A stretch of 64,000 bases of DNA from Smallanthus sonchifolius (GCA_023525975.1 CM042044.1:10278501-10342500), one strand, 5' to 3'; shown: positions 9,701-20,469, numbered from the stretch's first letter. The notes: generated by a model not told the origin, from the letters alone. Made by a program: numbers and translations.

Positions 9701-11140
9701 TAAGGTATTCTCCAAACTGGATTTGAGATCCGGTTATTACCAAATAAGGGTGAGACCCGAAGACATTCACAAAACAGCCTTCCGGACCCATTCGGGTCAT
9801 TACGAATTCAAGGTGATGCCGTTCGGGTTAACAAATGCCCCTTCCACATTTCAGGCTGTCATGAACGATTTATTTCGTCCCTATTTACGTCGTTTTATAC
9901 TTGTATTCTTTGACGATATTTTAATTTACAGTGACAGCATGGAGCAGCATAAAACTCACCTCCAGCAGGCCCTAAAACTGTTGCGAGACCATAAATTTTT
10001 TGCCAAGTTATCAAAGTGCTGTTTTGGTCAAAAACAGGTGGTGTTCCTCGGACATGTTATCAATTCGGAAGGTGTTAAATCATATATCATAGCATGAGTT
10101 AATTACAAAAGGAAGAAACAAAAAGACGTTAGTGCCCGAAAACACAATCAAATAGGTTAAACTAAAAGATTTAACCGAACAAAATGGGTCAGGCGGGCCA
10201 AACAGGTTGAAGGTCATCTTTTAGATTCAAATGCATAAAACTGTATGACAGGGTTTATCAAAAACAAAATTCGATAATTGTTATATTAATATTGTTTGTG
10301 TAATTATATCAACATGTTATTTAATTATAAAATAACCAAAAAATGAATAGAAAAGTGTTTTTGGTTCTTTCTGATCCAACCAGTTTTGAGCCCGTAACCA
10401 TCTTGACCCGATACCCAACTTGCATGCCCTGCCCATTTTGCCACCTCCGGTTAAACCACATAACACAGCCTCTTATTTCAATGGGCAAAACAGAAACTGT
10501 GAAAAATAGTTTTACGAACTTCCTCTAAAGATAATACACTGATGACCCACATTAACGTACCTCTCAAACAGAACAAACAAACAAACAAACATACATACCC
10601 AGCAAAAAGTACCTCTAAAACATGAGGTCCAATAAAGTTTTGCCTGGAGATAAACAAATAACAGTTTGAAAGTTGGAAGAACCTCAGAATGAGATGTGTT
10701 TTCAAAAAATGAAATGTGAATCAAATTCATGGTAGGTCCAAAAAGCAGAAAGAGGGTGTCTGAAATCTGAATGTGCATTTTCATAGTGATAATTAACTGC
10801 TTAAACTAGGGATACTCAAGTAAATCCACATTTACAGCAATGCTTAAATAGTGAGAAAATCATAACCAGTTTACCAAAAAACAACATTCAGATTGATTAT
10901 TGTCACTTCAGAACAAAATTATTAGTTTAAACACATCCAAAATACCTCCCTAATACACACACAAAATATTAAATAAGCAAATCTTTCAAACTCCCCTCAC
11001 CCACCTGAATTGCAAGGTTTTAGAGGCACATCTTTTAAAGGAAATTCCAAACAGGAAACAAAATGGTAACTATTTTCCAATTTCAAGTGTTTGGATGAAA
11101 CATCATACTCTTCTTCAGCCAATTGACGTTTCTGTACCAT
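6722..11140 (-). CDS. ELM2-SANT domain protein (two coding exons)
   Basis: Coding exons are 11140-11005 and 7470-6722, joined across an intron 11004-7471 with donor CAG|GTGGGT and acceptor TTTTTAG|CT. Phase 1 agrees on both sides, giving 294 codons plus stop. The start is the ATG at 11140 (MVQKRQLAEEE), which matches the MVxKR opening I associate with this family. Around residues 92-127 is an ELM2-like segment (VPVGPEYQASIPE … FLGSCVIPMP). Residues 191-240 form a SANT/MYB-like domain (KWTEEQEQLFHEAV … NFWEKLTETFPSRT … VSYYFNVFVL). An acidic tail follows. ELM2-SANT proteins usually act in the nucleus with histone deacetylase or remodelling complexes; that role is inferred here. The intron contains an inverted Ty3 fragment. 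The reading frame is probably frameshifted at its 3' end. Confidence 0.85.
7471..7868. other. Intron sequence 5' of the Ty3 fragment
   Basis: Lies between the exon 2 acceptor of the ELM2-SANT gene and the start codon of the inverted retroelement fragment. Part is presumably retroelement leader (up to the ATG at 7869), but I could not identify an LTR end or a tRNA primer-binding site. Confidence 0.4.
7869..10097 (+). CDS. Truncated Ty3/gypsy Gag-Pol (742 codons), in antisense to host gene
   Basis: One open frame beginning MVQTRSNTND. Order: Gag core (about 75-235), zinc knuckle CFRCGDKYGPGHRC (about 282-296), aspartic protease region (about 355-450), then reverse transcriptase with RMCIDYRALNK and FFDDILIYS (about 575-685). 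It breaks off after FLGHVINSEGVK, inside the reverse transcriptase, and runs seven residues into unrelated sequence. RNase H, integrase and a 3' LTR are absent. The protease reads IDGGSTHNF where the family normally has D-S/T-G, so the catalytic signature is altered. It lies in intron 1 of the ELM2-SANT gene on the opposite strand. Chromovirus-type (perhaps Reina-like) is a guess from the Gag and knuckle style. Confidence 0.85.
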   Translation: MVQTRSNTNDGNSQPETIAVQLSAIAAKLESIDSLKADIAAQREEIAALKGKERSQGSRYDEGDSSWRGRPPYKPYNKIDFPVFGGGDPRGWVLKAEKYFKYYQIPEDDKVEVASMHLEGDALDLYSWLSSDQPISFWEELVQILTKNFGPAEFQNPDEHLCSIKQTGAVQEYRQEFTKRSSRVTGWPDHCLLGVFLNGLKDELKSDVRIHKPRTVYKAMSLALEFESKLSFTRPTRNTSWTSGSKTLQPDSRTSPAQQLPQPKTNVKLSDTEKQTRFLKGECFRCGDKYGPGHRCKTGTLKILEAEEETDESPPAAQQPDFGSDPEETAEISLHAILGKPHPTTMKVQGKINSTEVLILIDGGSTHNFISEILVRELHIPTQPVAPFGVQIGNGDVIRCNNICKGLSLRINELGITQDFHPFSLGGADLVLGIQWLATLNTVQANWREMFMIFTINGKQYKLQGVESGPQRSSTFQHLAIEPDSLPSIPTPLHSIVADHMSVFEEPNDLPPVRTQDHSIPLLPSSPPPNIRPYRYPHSQKTEIETQVEQLLASGFIQPSTSPFSSPVLLVKNKDNTWRMCIDYRALNKITIADKYPIPNIDELLDELYGAKVFSKLDLRSGYYQIRVRPEDIHKTAFRTHSGHYEFKVMPFGLTNAPSTFQAVMNDLFRPYLRRFILVFFDDILIYSDSMEQHKTHLQQALKLLRDHKFFAKLSKCCFGQKQVVFLGHVINSEGVKSYIIA
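10098..11004. other. Remaining intron 1 sequence of the ELM2-SANT gene
   Basis: Contains a piece of a dispersed repeat with the string AAAATGGGTCAGGCGGGCCA (near 10180), a motif that recurs near 29145, 33200, 35370 and 37680. No exon-like open frame with splice support was seen. A (CAAA)n run occurs at about 10573-10590. Confidence 0.4.
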
Positions 11141-11385
11141 GTTTAACTGCACAATAAAATAGAAAAAGAATTGTTTCATCAACTTTTAAGACAAATTGAT
11201 AGCTATGATACACAATCAGATAATAAAAAAACACCAACTTGCAAATTTCTGTATTAAAAGTAAAAGCTTTTGACATCAAACTTGATTTGAAAATAGTCCA
11301 AGGTGAACATCTTTTGAATAAGGGGATAAAAACATGTTCATGATCCAGAAAGGACAGACTTATCAGTAGACCAGCCCCAAATTAT

Positions 11386-11622
11386 CGGTACACCAGCCTC
11401 AATACGGTCCGTAACACATTTTTTCTCCTCAATACGGCCCGTATCGTGTGTGTTTTTCACTCATATGGGCTGTATGATCCTTTTTTGCCTACAACACCGG
11501 CCGTATGAAAGTCTCAACATGACTGATGTGACATGTCAAAAACGTTATGGGTTTGACTAAGCACAATACGACCAGTATAATATGACAGACACATTTGTGT
11601 ATGATTGAGGGGATGGTGTACC
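11386..11622. mobile_element. Foldback element with ATACGG-N-CCGTAT hairpins
   Basis: The ends are inverted: GGTACACCAGCCTCAAT at 11386 and ATTGAGGGGATGGTGTACC ending at 11622. Inside are five versions of a short palindrome (about 11402, 11432, 11463, 11495, 11566); the copy at 11432-11444 is perfect. It lies upstream of coding exon 1 of the ELM2-SANT gene, probably in its 5' UTR intron. No clear target duplication was found. Confidence 0.6.
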
Positions 11623-12129
11623 AACCGCATATACTTTCACCACACTCTTCATAAAAAGCTGTTTGATTGGATATCAAAGTGTCCCACTTTAGACTCTAAT
11701 ATTGAAAGATAGGTCAAAAGTTTATATGCTACATGTTCTATAATAGTAACTTTCTCAATTGATGTCCACACATGAAAACATTTAACACCAATGACGTGGC
11801 AAGAAACAAGAATTCTTTAAATTTTAAGAAGAGACCTAGCAAAAAACAAGATTCTTTTGGCAAAATTTAGAAAGTACAAGATTCCCACAACGGCATTAAC
11901 TGTTTCATAAACATTACTGAGGAGCATCGGAGCATGTGAGTAATAATAATAATGGGCACATGTCAAGTCAACAGTAAAGAAAGCCCAAAACAATTGTCAC
12001 ATGAACAAGAAAAGAAAAAAGAAAATAAATGTTTGGGTATTTAAAGAAACATGTAATTGAATTTTTTTTTAACATTTTAACCGTAATAAAAGAAAGCCTT
12101 ATCCACAATACGTAAATAAACACCAAATT

Positions 12130-12540
12130 TATTTTTTCCCTTATTTTTCAACGAAACCCTAACCCTAGATCCCCAAATTGAAATTTTCAAAAATTCACAC
12201 CGGTTATGGATACGAATATCCTAAGTCACAAACCATAGATCGAATAAAAAAAATAAGAAAATAGATCGAACTTCAAAACTACCTAAAAAAGATGATAGAT
12301 CTGATGAAGAATCAACGATAAACCGGAACCCTAACCTAGAAACAGATTCCCAGAACAACAGGCGTTGAAAAAGAGGTCAATCGATAGGCAAAGACGGTAA
12401 TCGAAAGAATCGGTGGAGATTGCAGAACGATCCGAGTAAGTCGAGACCGAATTTAGGGATTAGGGTTTGCAAAGAGAGAAATCGACGAAAAGACGAACAC
12501 GAATCGCGCGAGAAAAAGGGTAAAGCGGCGGTCAGCGTTT
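12130..12540 (-). promoter_or_regulatory. Probable 5' UTR/promoter-proximal region of the ELM2-SANT gene
   Basis: Sequence rich in plant leader-like motifs: GCAAACCCTAATCCCTAAA on the minus strand near 12470, and CCCTAACCCTAG on the plus strand near 12160. A candidate donor CTAG|GTTAGG on the minus strand near 12338 would join this leader to the exon starting at 11140. Transcription start is not determinable from sequence alone. Confidence 0.45.
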
Positions 12541-13522
12541 GTCTTCAAATTTAAAATAAAATTTAAAATATATAACCTTTTTATCGTGGTACAATTTTTT
12601 ATTATATTTATTTTTTTAATTATCATGCTGATTATATTATTCATTAAATAAATTACTTTAGTACATGTAAAAATTGGAAATACTAATCACAGTCTTAAGT
12701 TATGATGAATGTTTTAAAAAAAAGATATATAAATAAAGACAAAAAAAAAGATTCTTTATTTAGCAAACTCAAGATTGCTTTTTTGAAGGTGTGTAGAATA
12801 AATAATATATTTTAAGAAAAATAAGATATTTACTAGCACATTATATAACATATTAAACACTAACACGGAGGAATAGTTCTTGACTCCTATTGGTCTCTAT
12901 AGCAAGGGATTGGTGTTTTTTTAAGTAAAACAAAAACAGGTTATGATTGTATAAATGATTTCCAATTTCATTCTCAACAACAACCCAACGCAACGAGTAT
13001 AAAATGGGCAGGCGTACCATTTCCTTGTACGAAGACAAAAGGTTATCACGATGAACAGCCTACACGGAACAAGCAAACATTAGGCAGGATCCAAAATATT
13101 TAACACAAACTATATGTTACTAATACTAATAGATGGTATTTGACATCATGAAACTTGATGATTTGGGATCAAGATTGAAGCAACATTCTTTAAATTCATA
13201 ATTATCATGCTTGAAAAACAAGTGTTACATGGAATCATTCCCAGGTGTCATAATTGGCCTATGATTACAAGCTCAGCTGCTACACACATAACAACTGGAA
13301 TTAACAGCCAATCAATCACCTGTTGCTTTGATAACTTCAAGCAAGCTTTGTTCTGAATGTCAGGCATATCACTCAAAACACCCAATTCCATATCTTTCAA
13401 GAAACTGAAGCAGAAAAACTGAGATACATAAACAGCATATCCAAAAAGAAAAAGCCCAATATCATAAATATATGGCAAAATCATCAAAATGTATTTAGTC
13501 CACACAAAACTAAACATCCAAA
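12541..13522. other. Upstream intergenic region; no gene recognised
   Basis: AT-rich. An open frame on the minus strand (13517-13248) encodes hydrophobic stretches ending LLIPVVMCVAAELVIIGQL; I do not recognise it and cannot place splice sites, so it is not called. Nothing else is supportable. Confidence 0.4.
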
Positions 13523-13853
13523 AAGAACCAATAAGAAATCACCACCTTAGCTTACCTGGCTAAGGCAGCTAAATTTTAGCCGGCACAAAAAAAAACACTG
13601 GGTCCATAAAAACAACAAATCTGGAAACACCACGTAAGTTATCCCGGCTAAATTGTAGCCGGCACATTTCCCAGCCCGGCTAAATTTTAGCCGGGTTGGG
13701 GAGAAGCGGGGTAAACTTTAGCCGGGTTAGCTTATGTAGCGTTTTCTAATTGGTCGTTTTATGTGACCACATGTGTTTTTTCTTTTTTTCTGTCGGCTAA
13801 AGTTTAGTTGGGTTAGCCTATGTGGCGTGCGTTTTCTGATTTGTTCTTTTTTA
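13523..13853. mobile_element. Foldback element built of GGCTAAA-TTTAGCC palindromes
   Basis: Five palindromes lie at about 13567-13583, 13643-13662, 13675-13695, 13707-13727 and 13792-13810. The third is a perfect 10-bp stem (CCCGGCTAAA with TTTAGCCGGG) around one T. The outer ends are also inverted (AAAAAGAACCAATAAGAAA against TTTTCTGATTTGTTCTTTTT). The right end appears duplicated (GTTAGCTTATGTAGCGTTTTC and GTTAGCCTATGTGGCGTG…). There is no coding capacity. Confidence 0.65.
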
Positions 13854-14403
13854 ATATGTTTATTCTTGAACGATAAAAAGTCAATGTATATCTTACAAAT
13901 TTTTTTCAAGCAATATTAAGAGTGTTGTTTAAAACAATGTGATGTGATTTAAGCTTTGTAACTAGTATACATGTAATCATGTTTAATTTTAAATAATATG
14001 TAGTTATAATATGTATGCTTTATGAATGCTAACAAGGTGTTTGAGAAAATGCCTCTGAGAAAGATGAGCATTGACGAGTGAAGTGGCGTGTGATCTGGCA
14101 GTTGAAGATGAAGACACCCAGTCTTGTCTGAGGGAATTCAATTTGGACCATTGGTTTTTCATATTTCTTTGTGCTGCTGTCTCCATAGCCGGTTTGAATT
14201 CTCAAGGGTTTGCTGGGTTGTTTCAGATAAAGGAAGCAAAGAAACCCTCGACTCCATTTGAGCGTTGATTTGGTATTTATGCACAGAAACTATTCGAGTT
14301 GCAGTGCCGGTGTTCTAAAAGTAAAGGATCAGTAGGCCTCACCAAACTAACCAATAATGTTGTATTACCTCACTTTAATCATTTTCCTATCTTAATAATC
14401 TAA
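13854..14403. other. Intergenic; no gene recognised
   Basis: A plus-strand open frame (14071-14268) has one hydrophobic segment (HWFFIFLCAAVSIAGL). I see no family resemblance or splice support. The rest is AT-rich. Confidence 0.35.
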
Positions 14404-15165
14404 AGTAAAGAGGGCATAACCCTAACAAAATTAATTTTTTATTTTTATTTTTTTTTTAAGTAAAACAAATAATAATAATAATAATTAAAATAAATTCATT
14501 AATAAAAAAAGTACATTAAAAATAAAAAAAAACACTAAATTTAAAAAATACATAAAAATAAATCTAGAAGTCACAAGGCCACCGGACTAACTATTTCATG
14601 TTTTCATTTTAGAACTATTTTCAACATCGGTCCGGTCACATGATTGTGAGGATCCGTAAACATCTTTAAATCACGGTCCATACGATCCTCCCGAATAGCC
14701 GGTCGTTGTTCTTCCACCATCACCTTAATATCTTGATCTTTTGACCTTTTTGAATCCAATAGTGCTTTCAAAATATCCTCCCATGTAGACTCCCGTTGAT
14801 CCCTCATGGTTGCGTATTCAGCAACCGCTTCGGTTAGACTACCTTTGCTTGACGACTCGTCCGATTTATTTGATTTTCGTCTTGGTCTTGTTGGAGTTGT
14901 GTCTTCGTTGAGGTCGAGTGCCCAAGCAGTAAAGTGTTCATCATTTGAGTAGTTGGCGGAATCCGAAGACTTTCGTTTATTTTCTGATTGATAGGAAAAC
15001 TCCTCCCCCATCAACGGCACTTGTTCCCATTTATCATGTTGACGTACAAGCTCCCAACACTCAACGTGGGCAAAAGTTTTTTTGTATTTAGTTTGGAAAT
15101 CCTTCAACGCTTTCTTCATCACATCTAAGTCGGCAGATCCACTCGCATGTAGACGGTCCTATATG
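14404..15165 (-). pseudogene. PIF/Harbinger ORF1-type relic (NAM-associated C-terminal domain)
   Basis: On the minus strand the exon runs from about 15158 (after an acceptor TATAG|) into an open frame 15122-14604. It reads DRLHASGSADLDVMKKALKD, then TKYKKTFAHVECWELVRQHDKW. This pattern belongs to the NAM-associated C-terminal region of plant Harbinger ORF1/Myb-like proteins, followed by a basic/acidic linker (TPTRPRRKSNKSDE). The N-terminal Myb-like half is missing: the sequence is cut by the Athila-like LTR starting near 15250. A/T-rich sequence and GAGGGCATAACCC near 14410 probably mark the element's other end. No transposase is present. Confidence 0.65.
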
Positions 15166-15249
15166 GTTATAAAAAATAAATAACTTAACAAAAAATTGAA
15201 TAAACAACAAATATAAACTTATTTACGTATTTAAAGATAAATATATCGT

Positions 15250-17042
15250 TTAAATAAAATGATAATTACGTTAACTTAAAACACACACAATAGGCAAGTG
15301 TACCTATCACAGCGTAATATAGTTAGGTAAGAACCAAGTATCGAACCAATGGGCATGGTCGAATTCCAATACTCAACTTTTGTTATCGTTTAGCCGGATT
15401 AATTAGTAGGTGGGTTTTGTGTGCTTGTGAATCAGAAAAGTAAATGATGGTAAAGTAAATAACATAAAAGTAAAAAGGTGCATGAAGTGTGTAACAGAAA
15501 TGTAGCTAGCAGAATAGTAAATAGCAGAAAAGTAAATAAAGCGAAAATGATCAGATTACGAGTTGTATTGCTTCGGGATTCGAATCAGCTTGGTACGTGA
15601 TAATGTTAGGTTAACTAATTCAGTGGTATGACTACTACAAACTTGTGACCCGGGTCACCGCTACAGCCTCGTCCTCACGACATTTGATTTGCAAATTATA
15701 TTATTTAAAAAGTGGTAGTGCCTCCCGTTAAGGACAACATTTACCCTCAACCTATCGAATGGTCATCTCCGAGTTAGATAAAGACATCGGACTCAAAATG
15801 CTTTATATTAAGTTAAATAGGTGATTATATTTTGCTCACCGGGAGGCGGTGTAACAATGGGACCAAATATAAAGACGTACCGTTCCCAACATGAGTTCAC
15901 CAATTATTGGTCGCATAATAATCTTGTATAAAGACGTACGATCTTAGAAGTATAGACCAAGCCTTGGCTTATCAATCTCTGCTCGTATAAAGACGTACGA
16001 GTTTCAAAGGAAGTTTGATTAAAAAGGGTTTTACGATCTTACTCTTTAAAATCAAGACACTCACAAATATAAAGACGAATTTAAACAATAATAAAAGCCA
16101 ATCAACAGATGCTTTTTTAGGACGAATTAGTTAAAGACATAAACATACCACTTCATTAATAAGTTAAACATTAACATGCACCAAACATCATCTTCACCCT
16201 AGCAATACAAAGAAGTTTTAGCCACGAATGGCCATAACGACCAGCGTAATGATGAGTTTCGTAGGCTCACCTATTGTGGAACAAGGAGGAAGAGCCCATC
16301 TACTCTCTACTCTAACTACGAGAATGCTCTCTTCTTGAGTGTAATTTCTCTCTGGATTGGTGTGTAGGATGATACCAAGGTGATTGGGGAATTAGAGAGT
16401 GAAAACAATCTTCTAAGACCCCTTTTTTGGCTCACCAAGGCATGATAAATAATGAAACATCGGATGGTATTTATAGGAGATCTGATCTGAGGGGGGCACG
16501 GGCACGCCCATATAGGACGCGGGCGCGCCTGGTGCTGGAGGGGGGCGCAGGCACGCCCTTAGCTGGCATAATCTTCTTCTTCCTTCTTGCTTGGAGCCTA
16601 CGTTTTTTACTTTCTTTGACTCTTCTAGAAGGCTCCATGGGTCAAAAAGGATCATGGATCATCCATGGATAGTACCCATGGGTACTTGGGCTATCCATGG
16701 GTCTTGGATAGGTGTAAGATTACTCCATAAGTGCCTTTGACTTTCATTGACTTTGATGATTTCTTGATAATTCTTTGGAGATGTTCGGCTTTCTAAGGCC
16801 TAATAATCTCTCAATTGACTTGGGAAATGGTACGTAGCCTTGTGGATTTTGCTAAGGCTCCGCAAAGTCTTCGATTATTTGGTTTTTCCTTTGGTTTTGA
16901 CTGTTTTTGCTTCATTTCTTCCGAAAACCTACAATTATCACAAAGGAATGATTTAGACAATAATTCCAATGTATAATGTCCATAAAGCACCAATAATGGG
17001 AATGAATATACATGTAAAATATGTATAAATGATGACATATCA
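15250..17042 (-). repeat. 3' LTR of Athila-like element (end-truncated)
   Basis: Matches 23470-25203 almost base for base. It contains a 64-bp segment (GGAACAAGGAGGAAGAGCCC onward, near 16278) that the other LTR lacks. Its outer end stops at AAATAAAATGATAATTACG, whereas the other LTR continues about 95 bp to TGATGGCGTG. A cruciform-like palindrome lies at 16663-16700. Confidence 0.85.
16663..16700. repeat. Double palindrome (cruciform-like) in LTR
   Basis: CCATGGATAG (16663-16672) pairs with CTATCCATGG (16691-16700) and encloses the perfect 14-bp palindrome GTACCCATGGGTAC (16672-16685). The same structure is kept in the other LTR at 24814-24851. Confidence 0.9.
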
Positions 17043-17080
17043 TAACACCCCACACTTAAACTTTGTTTGTCCTCAAGCAA
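17043..17080 (-). promoter_or_regulatory. Extended polypurine tract of the Athila-like element
   Basis: On the minus strand TTGAGGACAAACAAAG is followed by TTTAAGTGTGGGGTGTTA, directly abutting the LTR start TGATATG. A TTGAGGaCAA…TTTAAGTGTGGGG box next to the 3' LTR is, from memory, typical of plant Athila-type elements. Confidence 0.65.
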
Positions 17081-19270
17081 ACTCATGCATGATCATACAC
17101 ATAATTAAAAACTTTACAGAGGTGATGGAGCTCCAAATAGTTGGAAAATCCGGGATAGTTCTTGAGTTGCTTATTTTATTTTTGTAATTTTCTTTTATGG
17201 AATCCATGACAAGTCTACTAGAACTTTAATTATGCATAAACTTTTCACTCATCACAATGTTCACTTAACTCTTGGGTTATATATGTATAGATAATGTAAG
17301 ATAAGTGGAACACTCAAGTTCGAATCGAATTATGCTATGGTCATAAGCTTGTATGCAAATCAAGTCTCCACCAATTATTTAAGTAGTATGCATGAATCAA
17401 GAGGAATTTAAAGGGTTGTAATGTGGCTAAAATAAAAATAAAGGGTGAAAATGAAAATCTTTTTGGATTTTTAGGGGTTTTAAAGGGTTTGAAGAGCTGC
17501 AACTATCGCGAATCACACAGCTACGGCCTCATGGCTTAAAATGGAAAATACTAGTAGGTCCCTCTACAATACTCAGACCATGAGGGAATATTTAGTCTGA
17601 GGGCTCGTTTATGGTCAGATTACGAAGACCAAGATCTCTTAGACAAGTCGCGGAACGGTAGCAATTGTTCTTGCTTGCGCTATTGCTAGTTGTTTGAAAT
17701 ATTCTCTCGGAGTTCGGTTGGTAATTCAGGCTTTGCGAAATTAAAATCAAAGGAATGCATGTCTAGTTCTTTAAGGTCTTGCCGGTAAAAGACTTATTTC
17801 TCTCTTTCTTTTTCTTTTCTCTTTTTCTATTTTTTTTTGTATCAAGACAAATTCTTCAATAATTCTTTTTCCTCAACTTCCTTGAAATAATATTTTCATA
17901 ATTTCCTTGCAGATAGTTCGGCTATTTTCTTAAAAAATTCACCTTTCTTGTATATTCCAATTCTTTTGAGTAGAACAGATTATTTCCAAAATTGTCTAAA
18001 TGATAATAACCTTGAAATAATGACATAAGATAATTTTCCCATTTTAAAGACATTCAGCCAATAACCGGTTTTACGAAAAGCTAGTTGGGTGATAAGTATG
18101 GGTAGTAGAAAAGAAAAGAAAAGGTCAAAGGCTATCTAGGCAGATAATATTTTTGGGGTTTTATGGATAATAAGGGTGATAAAGACCTAGGTGCCTCAAT
18201 CATTTTCATACTTCCACTAGTTCATGATCTTGATATGTATAAGTCATACAAGTTCTAATTATGCATAGAAATCAATCGAATAAACACTCAATTTACCAAA
18301 CAAAAGAGCATGCAAAAATAATGATAATAATGCTTGTGAAAAGGCTCAGAATATTCTCACATGGAAACGGATGGGATAGGGTTTAGTGATTTGTTATGCA
18401 TAATTTCCGTTGTTTCTACTTGTCATGTCTTCATTTTATTTAATAGTGCAAACTCCAAGAGGTTTAGTTTAAAAAAAGGTTTAATTTTTTTGAAAATTTT
18501 TCTGGTTTTTATAAAAGGTAGATTTTTGTAATGTTTTAGTCAAATGAGTAGAAAATCACAAGTTAAATTTTACTGCTCTGAGGTTACAAGTAGTTCTGAA
18601 TCTGTAATTCCCCACCCCACACTTAAAACCGTGCATTGCCCTCAATGTACAAATGCATGTAATGGAATGCTATGCAGGAATTTAAATGTATGGAGTTTTA
18701 AGGGAAAAACTGGTACTCCCCTGGTCAATTCGGTGTATAACCTAAGGCTAAAAATCATTGCTACTGTCAGGTTGTGCCTATCAGCTGCAGGCTCGTAGAG
18801 TTGGAGTGTAACTCCTCAAAGTAGAGAGATGATATAGTGATGTTATTTTACCTGAAACGTAAAAGAAAACATAAAAACGAACAAGGAAAATAAAAGATAG
18901 TAGTTAAGCTACTAAGGTCCTAGTATCGAGAAGGCATACCTGGGGGCTGAAGTAATTAGAAACTTAAATTTGGAGAAACCAAACCTGAGGTCCATGCTTT
19001 CTGCCGTATGCACCAACTTCTCAATTTATTCATGATCATCGGGTTGCCTCCCGGAAGCGCTACGCTTATTTATGGGTCTTTAGCCTGACCCGTACGTGTT
19101 TTGTGAATTTTCCATTTAGTGTTGAATCTGTCAAATGGGTGGCTTGTAATATGGAGAGGTTCATCCGTACGATGATAATAAGTTGATCCACGAATTAGTG
19201 TTGTCCATCCTGCCAAATTTAGAATGCTCTATAGAAGAGCACCTAAAGAAAATGGTGTACTTGAATCACA
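17081..19270 (-). other. Non-coding interior of the Athila-like element
   Basis: No open frame with retroelement motifs was found. A second box resembling the polypurine region lies at 18611-18652. Otherwise low-complexity T-rich stretches (17815-17840, 18475-18520). The frame near 18544-18798 runs across the second box and is not credible. Confidence 0.5.
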
Positions 19271-19988
19271 TGTCACACCCCCAAATTCCACTAACGGAGT
19301 TTTACCGTTTGGAAGGTGACACACCAGGATCTCAGTCATTAGTTATATCAAACGACACTATACGAGATTTCAAAAGTCATAACATAAATGTTCAGAGTTA
19401 AATGCGGAAGCGTAAACGTTAGAATGAAATCAAAAGTAATTACACGCAACAAGCGTCAATTAATGTAAATAAGTAACACTGTTTAAAACGTTTGAAATGA
19501 ATGATATGACAGTAGGACTCCATGCATGTCCTAAATGTGCAACCGGTGCCAAAGCGACCTGAGAAACATGTAAGAAAAAGTGTCAACACAAGGTTGGTGA
19601 GTTCACAGGTTTGTATGTAAATAAACTGTTTGAGTGTAAATAAATTGTTTGAGTGTTGCTGGATCCACATACATAAGTCACACCTATTGCTAGCTAGACA
19701 ATGTACAAGTTACTCTAAGTGTTCGCAACCGAAGCTGACTGTTTGTGTTTGGGTGCCTTCCGCCATTGCTAACATCTACAATGGCAAGTGTTAAGGACAA
19801 TTTACACCCGTTAGACCTCCAATCAAGTTAGCGCGACTAACCCGGGTGGGGTTTGTCAAACCCAGTAGTACTACTCAAATTTCCTCGCTATACTCCATAT
19901 ATTAACGGTCCGAGTGTGTAAGGACTTTGCATGTTATGTTTGCACTTAGGTACACAAGTGGTAATGAAATACTATGTGATCCATGTCC

Positions 19989-20225
19989 GTGTGTATGTCT
20001 CTCCTTGGCTGGGAGACAAGTAACGGATGCCTGTTCGTATGCATGTTTCTCCCCAACGGGAAAACAAGTAAAAATATTGTTTGTGTGTATGCATGTTTCT
20101 CCCCAACGGGAAAACAAATAAAATACTGTTTGTGAGTATGCATGTTTCTCCTCAACAGGAAAACAAGTAAAATAATGTTTGTGTGTAAGCATGTTTCTCC
20201 CCCAATAGTAAAACAAGTAAAAAGG
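19989..20225. repeat. 49-50-bp minisatellite with a hairpin in each unit
   Basis: Units start near 19991, 20041, 20091, 20140 and 20189. Each contains a stem such as TGTTTCTCCCC-AACG-GGAAAACA. In the first unit both arms differ together (TGTCTCTCC…GGGAGACA). Confidence 0.8.
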
Positions 20226-20433
20226 GGCCGTGAAACTCACCTGAGCTTGAGTAGAGATTTGAATCACACAAGAGAAAAGTTGGAACCACGAGTGTAAGTC
20301 TCAGACGACTTACGTATGCCCTAAAATTATAAACACATAAATTAGGGACAAGTTGGGATTTGTGACGACGACACGGAAGATTGGACGCCCTAACGCATTC
20401 TAGGGATTTAAGAGTAGACGAACGTGTCTACGG

Positions 20434-20436
<3 letters not shown>

Positions 20437-20467
<31 letters not shown>
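20437..20467. repeat. (TA)n microsatellite
   Basis: An uninterrupted TA dinucleotide run of about 15 units inside the nested LTR. Confidence 0.9.

Positions 20468-20469
<2 letters not shown>

Noticed and set aside
12160..12175. CCCTAACCCTAG as telomeric repeat
   Set aside because: Only two units, in a position expected for a plant 5' leader; short telo-box-like motifs are common there.
13248..13517. Hydrophobic minus-strand frame as a membrane-protein exon
   Set aside because: I could not find matching splice sites or neighbouring exons, and do not recognise the sequence; left uncalled.
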